In this document: positions 41,703 through 48,728 of the stretch, one piece after another | How the letters are laid out: the number at the start of each line of letters is the position of its first letter | Numbering within the stretch: the first letter of the stretch is position 1 | DNA from: Micromonospora matsumotoense | GTDB taxonomy: Bacteria > Actinomycetota > Actinomycetes > Mycobacteriales > Micromonosporaceae | Direction of reading: 5' to 3' | Length of the DNA: 64,000 nucleotides | NCBI RefSeq assembly: GCF_900091525.1 | Contig: NZ_FMCU01000013.1 | Location: forward strand, 1 to 64,000 | Program-made: the position numbers and the translations under genes | Notes under the pieces: model-generated | Told to the model about the DNA's origin: nothing | What the model saw: the letters and a program-made list of their open reading frames with translations, nothing else | The model's database searches: none

Positions 41703-42994
41703 GCCGCCCACCGTCCAGGCCGGGCGAGGACGATCGCGCTCTGGAAGCCACCGAAGCCGCTTGCCACGCTCAGCACCACGTCGGTGCGCTGCTCGCGGGC
41801 CACGAGGGGCACGTAGTCCAGGTCGCACTCCGGGTCGCGTTCCCGGAGGTTCGCCGTCGGCGGGATGACCGAATGCTCGATAGCCAGCACGGAGGCCGCG
41901 ACCTCCAGTGAGCAGATCGCTCCCAGGGAGTGGCCGATCATCGACTTGATCGAGCTGATCGGCGTCGTGTAGGCGTGTTCTCCCAGGCTGCGCTTGTACG
42001 CGCCGGTCTCGTGCAGGTCGTTCTGCTTGGTCGCGGAGCCGTGCGCGTTGATGTAGTCGATCTCCGACCGGTCGACGCGTGCCTGGTCCAACGCACTAGT
42101 GATGGCCGCAGCCAGTTCCACGCCGTCCGGGCGAAGTCCGGTCATGGAGAAGGCGTTGCAGCGGGAGGCGTATCCGGCGACCTCTGCGTACACGTGCGCG
42201 CCTCGGCGGTGGGCATGACCGAACTCCTCCAGCACGAAGATGGCCGCACCCTCGCCCAGCGCGAAGCCGTTGCGGGTCCGGTCGAACGGCCGCGAGGCCG
42301 TGCCCGGCTCGTCGTTGCGCGGAGTGGTCGCCTTGATCGCGTCGAAGCACGCGACAGTGATCGGCGAGATGGCGGCATCCGCGGCTCCGGCGACCATCAC
42401 CTCCGCCTCGCCGTCCCGGATCAGGTCCACGGCGTGGCTGAGCACGTCGATGCCGGACGTGCACCCGGTGGAAACAATGCCCACCGGTCCCTCCGCCTCG
42501 ACCAGCCACGCGATCTCCGCCGCCATCGACGAGGGCACGAAGTAGTCGTACAGGTACGGCATCGCGTGTGCCTCGTCGACCTGCCAGGTGCGACCCTCGT
42601 CGCTGACGACCGCGTACTCGTGGTCCAGGCTGATGGTCATCCCGCAGGCGGTGCCCACCATCACCCCGGTGCGCACCGGGTTCAGCTCGCCGAGGACCCC
42701 GCTGTCGACGAGTGCCTCCCGGGCCGCCACGTACGCGAACTGTGTAGTCCGATCCCACCGGCGGATCTGCCGCTGGCTCAACCCGGCCTCCACGGGGTTG
42801 AAGTCACACTCGGCGGCCACCCGGGAACGGAACTGGCTGGCGTCGAACGCCGTGATGGTCCTGGTGGCAGTGCGCCCGGCGGTCAACAGGTCCCAGTACT
42901 GCTTCGTTCCGATGCCACCCGGTGCCACTACGCCGATCCCGGTCACCACCACCCGCCGAGCACCCCCCGGTCCTTCTTCACTCTTCCGCAGCAC
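41699..42994 (-). CDS. dacA: Type II PKS ketosynthase alpha
   Basis: A 431-residue beta-ketoacyl synthase with an intact Cys178-His318-His355 triad (STGCTSG, NAHGSAT, MIGHSLGA). It catalyses the decarboxylative condensations of the minimal PKS with KSbeta and the ACP. The GTG start at 42994 has GGAGGGAG upstream; longer frames run through the divergent promoter. The SARP box at 43026-43057 is immediately upstream. The gene pair is separated from its ACP gene by the oxygenase/cyclase and carboxylase operons. The symbol is by analogy with oxyA. Confidence 0.94.
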   Translation of the reverse strand: MLRKSEEGPGGARRVVVTGIGVVAPGGIGTKQYWDLLTAGRTATRTITAFDASQFRSRVAAECDFNPVEAGLSQRQIRRWDRTTQFAYVAAREALVDSGVLGELNPVRTGVMVGTACGMTISLDHEYAVVSDEGRTWQVDEAHAMPYLYDYFVPSSMAAEIAWLVEAEGPVGIVSTGCTSGIDVLSHAVDLIRDGEAEVMVAGAADAAISPITVACFDAIKATTPRNDEPGTASRPFDRTRNGFALGEGAAIFVLEEFGHAHRRGAHVYAEVAGYASRCNAFSMTGLRPDGVELAAAITSALDQARVDRSEIDYINAHGSATKQNDLHETGAYKRSLGEHAYTTPISSIKSMIGHSLGAICSLEVAASVLAIEHSVIPPTANLRERDPECDLDYVPLVAREQRTDVVLSVASGFGGFQSAIVLARPGRWAA

Positions 42995-43025
42995 CCCGTC
43001 TCCCTCCGCCGTCGCCAACCGGCCA

Positions 43026-43057
43026 AGGCTGTCCTGTCGAGCTCGATTCGCCCTTGA
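43026..43057 (-). promoter_or_regulatory. Putative SARP box and promoter of the ketosynthase operon
   Basis: On the minus strand: TCAAGGG, 4 bases, TCGAGCT, 8 bases, then CAGCCT. The spacing is exact, and the -10 is 32 bases upstream of the ketosynthase GTG. Confidence 0.65.
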
Positions 43058-43080
43058 CCCGCGTTGGACGGTCGGCCGAC

Positions 43081-43112
43081 TCGGTCCCCGCTCGATGCCG
43101 GCACGACCGACC
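43081..43112 (+). promoter_or_regulatory. Weaker SARP-box candidate before the methyltransferase/flavin reductase operon
   Basis: TCGGTCC, 4 bases, TCGATGC, 8 bases, then CCGACC. Spacing fits but the hexamer is a poor -10. The methyltransferase ATG is at 43161. Confidence 0.3.
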
Positions 43113-43160
43113 GGTGTGACGGTGCGCTCCGGCAGAACCGATCGTGAGTGAGGACAGGCG

Positions 43161-44204
43161 ATGACTCTTGGCGCAGCTCCCAGCAGTTCGGTGGCCCGGG
43201 CACGGGCCGTCATCGGGCTCAACACGGCGTACTTCCGGACGAAGGCCCTGCAGAGCGCGGTCGAACTCGGCGTGTTCGACCTGCTCGCCGACGGCCCGGC
43301 CACGGTGGAGACGATCCAGGAGAAGCTGGCGGTCCAGCACCGGTTGACCCACGACTTCCTCGACGCGCTCGTCGGACTGGAGTTGCTGGAGCGCGACGGA
43401 GCGGAGTACCGCAACAGCGAACTCGCGGCCGAGTTCCTGGTGACCGGGCAACCGACATACCTGGGCGGCACCTGCGCCCAGCACGCGAGGCTCCACTACC
43501 ACGCATGGGGTCGGCTGACCGAGGCGCTGAGGGACGGCCATGCCAAGTCAGCGGTGGCGGCGCAGGGCGCGGCCGCTTATCTGGACTACTACCGGGACCT
43601 CGACAAGGCCCGGCAGGTCATGACGCACATGGATGCGCACAACGGGTTCACGGCCGACGAACTGGCTCGGCAGCTCGACTGGTCCGGATACACGACGTTC
43701 ACCGACGTGGGCGGCGCCCGCGGCAACGTGGCGGCGCGCATCGCCCGCGCACACCCGCATCTACGCGGCGTGGTCGTCGACCTGCCCGCGCTGCGCCCGC
43801 TCTTCGACGAGCGGATGCGGGAGCTGGGCACGACCGACCGGGTGCGCTTCGCTGGCGGCGACTTCTTCGTCGACCCGCTGCCCGCCTCGGATGTGCTCAT
43901 CCTGGGCCACGTACTGGCCGACTGGCCGGCGGACAAGCGGATGCGGCTGCTGCGCAACGCCTACCAGGCCGTCTCGCCCGGAGGGCGGATCGCCGTCTAC
44001 GACGTCATGATCGATCCAAGTGGGGACGACCTGGAGACGCTGCTGCAACGCCTCAACAGCGCCATGATCCGTGACGACAACTCCGCGTACTCGGTCTCGG
44101 ACTGCGAGGGACACCTGCGCGAGGCCGGCTTCGAGGTGGAGCGGGTGTTCCGCGCGGACACGATCACCCGCGACCATGTCGTGATCGCCCGCAAGGCGGT
44201 GTGA
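43161..44204 (+). CDS. SAM-dependent methyltransferase (candidate 8-O-methyltransferase)
   Basis: A 347-residue methyltransferase of the O-MT family. A winged-helix dimerisation domain (1-110) is followed by a Rossmann domain with motif I FTDVGGARGNVAARIA near residue 176 and VVDLPALRPLF. A ILGHVLADW segment corresponds to the catalytic region of small-molecule O-methyltransferases. It is distinct from the methyltransferase at 10428. Together they should supply the C6 C-methyl group and the methyl of an 8-methoxy group; I favour the O-methyl role here because it opens the operon with the flavin reductase and exporters rather than an early-pathway operon. That split is inference only. Confidence 0.8.
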   Translation: MTLGAAPSSSVARARAVIGLNTAYFRTKALQSAVELGVFDLLADGPATVETIQEKLAVQHRLTHDFLDALVGLELLERDGAEYRNSELAAEFLVTGQPTYLGGTCAQHARLHYHAWGRLTEALRDGHAKSAVAAQGAAAYLDYYRDLDKARQVMTHMDAHNGFTADELARQLDWSGYTTFTDVGGARGNVAARIARAHPHLRGVVVDLPALRPLFDERMRELGTTDRVRFAGGDFFVDPLPASDVLILGHVLADWPADKRMRLLRNAYQAVSPGGRIAVYDVMIDPSGDDLETLLQRLNSAMIRDDNSAYSVSDCEGHLREAGFEVERVFRADTITRDHVVIARKAV

Positions 44205-44205
44205 C

Positions 44206-44784
44206 ATGCGTGGTCGACAGGACGTGCGGGTGCCTCCGGAGGTGGCCGGGGCCTGTGTCGACGGGACCACGTTCCGGTCGGTGATGGGCGCGTTCCCGTC
44301 CGGCGTCACGGTGGTGACCACCCTCGGCACTGGCGGCGCACCACTCGGTGTCACCTGCAGCGCGACGTGCAGCGTGTCACTGGACCCACCGCTTCTGCTG
44401 GTGTGCCTGAACAGGAACAGCCGGGTCCTGAGCGCACTGGTGGACCGCGGCCAGTTCATAGTCAACTTCCTGCGGGACAGCCGGGAGAACACCTCGTCGC
44501 TGTTCGCATCGAGCACAGCTGACCGGTTCGCGTCGGCGGTGTGGGAGCCCAGCCGGCGGGGAGGGCTCCCGCTGCTGGTGGCCGACAGCATCGCGCACGC
44601 CCAGTGCGAGGTGGTGGGTGTGATCGACGCCGGCGACCACACGATCGTCATCGGCGCTGCCGTGGACGGCAACGTGCACGACGACGCGCTCGGGCCGTTG
44701 CTGTACTGGCGTCGCAGGTACGGACGCTGGCCGGCTGAGGACGACACGCGAACCATCGCCCTCACCCTCGCTGCGGAAGGATGA
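44206..44784 (+). CDS. Flavin reductase, likely partner of the halogenase and N-oxygenase
   Basis: A 192-residue HpaC/ActVB-type NAD(P)H:flavin reductase. It has the split-barrel fold with FPSGVTVVTT near residue 30, SATCSVSLDPPLLLVCLN near 48, and GGLPLLV with a downstream acidic segment. It supplies diffusible reduced flavin to two-component enzymes. Two such enzymes in this cluster need it, the CtcP-type halogenase and the aminosugar N-oxygenase, and it is the analogue of CtcQ in chlortetracycline producers. It starts one base after the methyltransferase stop and overlaps the antiporter ATG. Confidence 0.87.
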   Translation: MRGRQDVRVPPEVAGACVDGTTFRSVMGAFPSGVTVVTTLGTGGAPLGVTCSATCSVSLDPPLLLVCLNRNSRVLSALVDRGQFIVNFLRDSRENTSSLFASSTADRFASAVWEPSRRGGLPLLVADSIAHAQCEVVGVIDAGDHTIVIGAAVDGNVHDDALGPLLYWRRRYGRWPAEDDTRTIALTLAAEG

Positions 44785-46118
44785 GCGGCCGCGTGGCTCA
44801 CGCACCGGTCCCGCTGCTTCCGGCACCGCAGCTGTTGCTGTTCCTGTTGCAGGTGGCTGCCCTGCTGGCGGTGGCCTTCGTGCTCGGCCGGCTGGCCAGC
44901 CGGCTCGGCATGCCGGCGGTGGTCGGGGAACTCTCGGCCGGCCTGCTACTCGGGCCGACCCTGCTGGACCATCTCGCGCCGGGTCTGGCGGCGTGGCTGT
45001 TGCCCAAACAGGCTGACCAGTTCCACCTGCTCGACGCGGTCGGCCAGATCGGGGTCCTGCTGCTGGTCGGGGTGACGGGGATCGAGGTCGACTTCCTGCT
45101 GTTACGTCGGCGGGGCACGACCGTGCTGCGGGTGGCCACGGCCGGGCTGCTGCTGCCGCTCGGGCTGGGCGTGGCCACCGGGCTGCTGCTGCCGGCCTCG
45201 TTGATACCCGGTGGTACCGACCGGGTCGTCTTCGCGCTCTTCCTGGGCGTCGCGATGTGCCTCAGTGCGCTGCCGGTAATCGCGAAGACGCTCACCGACC
45301 TGCGGCTGCTGCATCGCAACATCGGTCAGCTGATCCTGGTCACCGGCATGGTGGACGACGCATTCGGTTGGCTGATGCTGTCGATCGTCGCGGCGATGGC
45401 AGCCACCGCCCTGCACGTCGGAACGATCGTGGTGTCGGTACTCACACTGCTGGCGATCGTCCTGGCGGCGGCCAGCGTGGGTCGGCCACTGGTCCGTCTC
45501 GCGCTGCGCCTGGCCGAGCGTACGGGCGGGTCGACCGGCGTGGTGACCGTCGCGACGATAGTCATGTTGGCCTGCGGCGCGGGCACCCAGGCGTTGGGCA
45601 TGGAGGCGGTCTTCGGGGCCTTCGTCGGCGGGGTCCTGGTGGGTAGCAGCGGCGGGGTGGCCCGCGCCGCGCTCGCGCCGTTGAACGCGATCGTGCTGGC
45701 CTTCTTCGCGCCGCTCTTCTTCGCCACTGCGGGGCTGCGCGTCGACCTGACCGCGCTGGGCCGGCCGGTCGTACTGTTGACCGGACTGGTCGTGCTGACG
45801 GTGGCGGTGGTCGGCAAGTTCGCGGGCGCGTTCGTCGGAGGGTTGGCCAGCCGTCTCAACAAATGGGAGTCACTAGCTCTCGGAGCCGGCATGAACGCCC
45901 GGGGCGTGGTCGAAATCGTCATCGCCATGGTCGGGCTGCGCCTGGGCGTCCTCAGTACCGAGACGTACACCATAGTGGTGCTGGTGGCCATCGTCACCTC
46001 GCTGATGGCACCACCCATCCTCCGCGTCGCCATGCGCCGGGTCGAGTACACCGTGGAGGAGTCCTTTCGCGCCAGGCGGAGCGGCGCTTCGTTGGCACAA
46101 CGTGCGGACTCCGGCTAG
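44781..46118 (+). CDS. Cation/proton antiporter (CPA2 family)
   Basis: A 445-residue integral membrane protein with about 12-13 hydrophobic segments, of the Na+(K+)/H+ antiporter type. The MPAVVGELSAGLLLGP segment near residue 33 and the VDDAFGW motif near residue 190, with its ion-binding Asp residues, are characteristic. A short cytoplasmic tail follows without a TrkA domain. Antiporters of this family recur in aromatic polyketide clusters, where they may export product or balance ions. A transport role for the antibiotic is plausible but not shown by the sequence. The ATG overlaps the flavin reductase stop (ATGA). Confidence 0.85.
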   Translation: MSGRVAHAPVPLLPAPQLLLFLLQVAALLAVAFVLGRLASRLGMPAVVGELSAGLLLGPTLLDHLAPGLAAWLLPKQADQFHLLDAVGQIGVLLLVGVTGIEVDFLLLRRRGTTVLRVATAGLLLPLGLGVATGLLLPASLIPGGTDRVVFALFLGVAMCLSALPVIAKTLTDLRLLHRNIGQLILVTGMVDDAFGWLMLSIVAAMAATALHVGTIVVSVLTLLAIVLAAASVGRPLVRLALRLAERTGGSTGVVTVATIVMLACGAGTQALGMEAVFGAFVGGVLVGSSGGVARAALAPLNAIVLAFFAPLFFATAGLRVDLTALGRPVVLLTGLVVLTVAVVGKFAGAFVGGLASRLNKWESLALGAGMNARGVVEIVIAMVGLRLGVLSTETYTIVVLVAIVTSLMAPPILRVAMRRVEYTVEESFRARRSGASLAQRADSG

Positions 46119-46229
46119 CGATTTTCCCGAATTTCAGGAATCCGTCGGGAGTGTGCCGACTGGGGTTCGACGGGAACTCGGGATATCCTGCAGCGGCTCG
46201 TGGCGGCCTCTATCTCCAAGGAGACAGTG

Positions 46230-47774
46230 ATGGCGACCCCTGACCCTGAGATAGTTGACGCACCGCCGCGAGAGGGGCCGCTGGGCCGCAACTCGATGCG
46301 CATCGTCGTCATCGCGATGATGATCTGTTCCGCGCTCGGTTCACTCGATCTGACCATCGTGTCGACCGCCGCACCGACGATTGTGGGACAACTCGAGGGT
46401 GTTCAATACCTTTCCCTGCTGTTCACCATCTACATCATCGTGGCGGGCGTGACCACGCCGCTGTACGGAAAACTCGCCGACCTCTACGGCACGCGCCGGT
46501 TGTATATCTTCGCGATCAGCGCGTTCCTCATCGGCTCGGCGCTGTCAGGCATGGCACAATCGATGGTGCAGCTGGTCGCGTTCCGTGCCGTACAGGGAGT
46601 GGGAGCCGGCGGCCTCTCGGTGCTGACCATGACGGTCGTCGCGGAGATCGTCCCGCTGCGCGAACGGGGCAGGTTCATGGGCATGTTCGGCGCCGTGCTC
46701 GGCGTCGGCGCCATCGCCGGCCCACTGCTCGGCGGTGTCCTGACCGACCAGCTCTCCTGGCGTTGGATCTTCTACATCAACCTGCCGCTGGGTCTGATCG
46801 CGCTGGCCGCCATCATCCGGGAGCTGAAACTCCCGCCGAAGAAGTCCACGATGCCCATCGACTACCTGGGCTTCATCCTCCTTGCGGCGTTGATCGCCGA
46901 CATCACGCTGCTCACGTCCCGGGGTGGCGTCCAGGACGCCTGGTCCTCCCCGATCATTCTCGCCCTGGCGGCCGCCGGGATCGTGCTGGTGGTGTTGTTC
47001 GTGCTGCGCGAACTGCGGGCACCCGAACCGATCATGCCACCACGGTTGTTCCGCATTCCGTCGATCACCTTTGCCTGTCTGGCCAACGTGATGGTGCATA
47101 CCTGGATCACCGTCATCGGCGCGTTCGTGCCGATGTTCATCCAGCTTGCCATGGGCATCAACGCCTTTAACTCCGGTTTGCTCCAATTGCCGATGGTGTT
47201 CGGGTTGATGGTGGTGTCAATTGTCGGCGGCAATCTGATCACCAAATGGCGGCGGTACAAGTGGTCACCGGTGCTCGGCAGCGCCCTAGCCGTGCCGTCA
47301 CTGCTGCTGTTCGCCACGATGACCCCACACACGAGCCTGTGGCTGGTGATCACGTACATGGTGGTCTTCGGGCTCGTCGTCGGGCTCTGCATGCAGCCAC
47401 TGATGGTCGCCATTCAGGCCACCGCGCCGGAGCGGGACATGGGCAGCGCTACAGCGACCGGCGCGTTCTCCCAGCGTATCGGCGGTTCGCTCGGCTTCGC
47501 CGCACTGGCGGCGTTGTTCAGTAGCCGGCTCAGCACCGAACTCTCGCACCGGTTGCCAGCCGACACCGCGGCGCGGATCCCCTCGGATGGCTCGATCTCC
47601 CCGGTCGACCTGCAAGCGCTCCCTGTCGAACTGCGCGTCGCAGTGGAGTCGGCCTTCGCCGACACGATCCGGAGCGTCTTCATCTGGACGATCCCGTTGA
47701 TGGTTCTGGCGCTCGTTTTCAGTCTCATGCTCAAGAACGTCCGGATTGACGAGGGCGTGGAGATCGAGGTCTGA
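46230..47774 (+). CDS. MFS drug exporter, DHA2 (14-TMS) type
   Basis: A 514-residue major facilitator of the 14-segment drug:H+ antiporter family. Motif A-like GKLADLYGTRR is near residue 85, the motif C-like GVGAIAGPLLGGVL near 160, and DLTIVSTAAPTI in the first segment is typical. It probably exports the finished tetracycline, like OtrB or CtcR-type pumps, complementing ribosomal protection. I chose the ATG at 46230 because AAGGAG stands 6 bases upstream; the frame could extend to 46200. A possible SARP box (TCGACGG, 4 bases, TCGGGAT) lies at 46167-46184. It appears to be the last gene of the cluster. Confidence 0.88.
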   Translation: MATPDPEIVDAPPREGPLGRNSMRIVVIAMMICSALGSLDLTIVSTAAPTIVGQLEGVQYLSLLFTIYIIVAGVTTPLYGKLADLYGTRRLYIFAISAFLIGSALSGMAQSMVQLVAFRAVQGVGAGGLSVLTMTVVAEIVPLRERGRFMGMFGAVLGVGAIAGPLLGGVLTDQLSWRWIFYINLPLGLIALAAIIRELKLPPKKSTMPIDYLGFILLAALIADITLLTSRGGVQDAWSSPIILALAAAGIVLVVLFVLRELRAPEPIMPPRLFRIPSITFACLANVMVHTWITVIGAFVPMFIQLAMGINAFNSGLLQLPMVFGLMVVSIVGGNLITKWRRYKWSPVLGSALAVPSLLLFATMTPHTSLWLVITYMVVFGLVVGLCMQPLMVAIQATAPERDMGSATATGAFSQRIGGSLGFAALAALFSSRLSTELSHRLPADTAARIPSDGSISPVDLQALPVELRVAVESAFADTIRSVFIWTIPLMVLALVFSLMLKNVRIDEGVEIEV

Positions 47775-47821
47775 CCGCACAACGCAGACAGCACGGGCCG
47801 GCCCACCCACGACCAGGAGCA

Positions 47822-47857
47822 GGCCGGGCACCGCGGCCAGAACCGCGGAGCCCGGCC
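47822..47857 (+). terminator. Hairpin terminator after the MFS exporter
   Basis: An 8-bp stem (GGCCGGGC with GCCCGGCC), one A-A mismatch, then a 6-bp CCGCGG stem and a 6-base loop, 47 bases after the exporter stop. It plausibly marks the right end of the cluster's transcription. Confidence 0.65.
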
Positions 47858-48728
47858 AATCCAGCCGGACCTGTCGGTTATGCGACACCGATTCCCGGCA
47901 ACGACTGCACCGCTGCCCCTGCACGCGCCTGCATCAGGCTGACCGGGGCATGCATCTGCCTCACCGGTGGCGCGGGTGCAGAGCGAGGACACCGACCCGA
48001 ACGATCTGCTCGGCCGGCCAACGGCTACACCTCCCGCGCCTCCGCCGACCTGCCGGGAGGCAACCGTGATGGCGAGAAGTACGGCATCGACTGCGGGTGT
48101 CGGGGAAGACGAGACCATCGGCGGCGAAGAAAGGCCGAGAAGGCCCGCAACGACCTGTAGCCGACGGAGCCCCGCCCACCCTCATCCAGGGCGGTAGTTC
48201 ACTCCCGCCGCCCGCTCGGGCAAGCCCACATGTGTCACGTAATACGGCTCGTCCGAGGGGACTTGAACTCGCATGGCCGGAAACCGGCCGGCAGTCGAAA
48301 GTGCTCCAACAAAGTCAAGAAATGGACTGGCCTGGATCAATATCAGGCCCGTGACTGGCTGACCTGGGGTGCCATACCACCTTGTCGATGGCCGCCCACG
48401 CATGGCTCTTCGTCGCCGGAACCCCGGCCATCAGCAGGGGAGACAGAGCCACCGAGGACGCGATGATCGACTACCCGGCCCGCCCGACGCCACCAGCTCA
48501 CCCACCGACACGGGCCAGTCAGCTGGGTGCCGTTGCAGTATCAAGAGGTGCTCACTGCTGAATCAAGATGGGGTGAGGCCACGAGCGGCAAGGGGCCGCA
48601 AGGTATTGAGATGCTCATCTCCGCCGACCAGGTTTCGGCACGATGAGGAGACGCCGACTCTATGCTTGCCACCGGAATACCTGTGGCCCGGTCGGGTGGC
48701 AGGAAAACACCAGGACGAGGATCTGGGA
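47858..48728. other. Intergenic region at the right cluster border, no gene seen
   Basis: No frame here gives a protein I can support. The DNA is less uniformly GC-rich than the cluster and may hold remnants of lost genes. It presumably includes the promoter of the helicase gene. A tRNA T-loop-like string near 48260 does not fold into a T-arm. Confidence 0.35.

Noticed and set aside
46167..46198. A SARP box for the MFS exporter (TCGACGG, 4 bases, TCGGGAT, 8 bases, GCGGCT)
   Set aside because: The spacing is right but the -10 is poor and the exporter may be transcribed from upstream; not strong enough for a feature.
1496..47774. An anthracycline or other nitro-sugar cluster (like arugomycin or decilorubicin)
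   Set aside because: The amidotransferase, F420-dependent reductase, OxyQ/OxyT-type pair and ribosomal protection gene are tetracycline features, and no anthracycline-type ketoreductase or cyclase set is present.
48250..48275. A tRNA gene or integration site on the minus strand
   Set aside because: A TTCAAGTC T-loop-like string is present, but the flanking bases do not pair into a T-stem and no acceptor or anticodon arm can be drawn.
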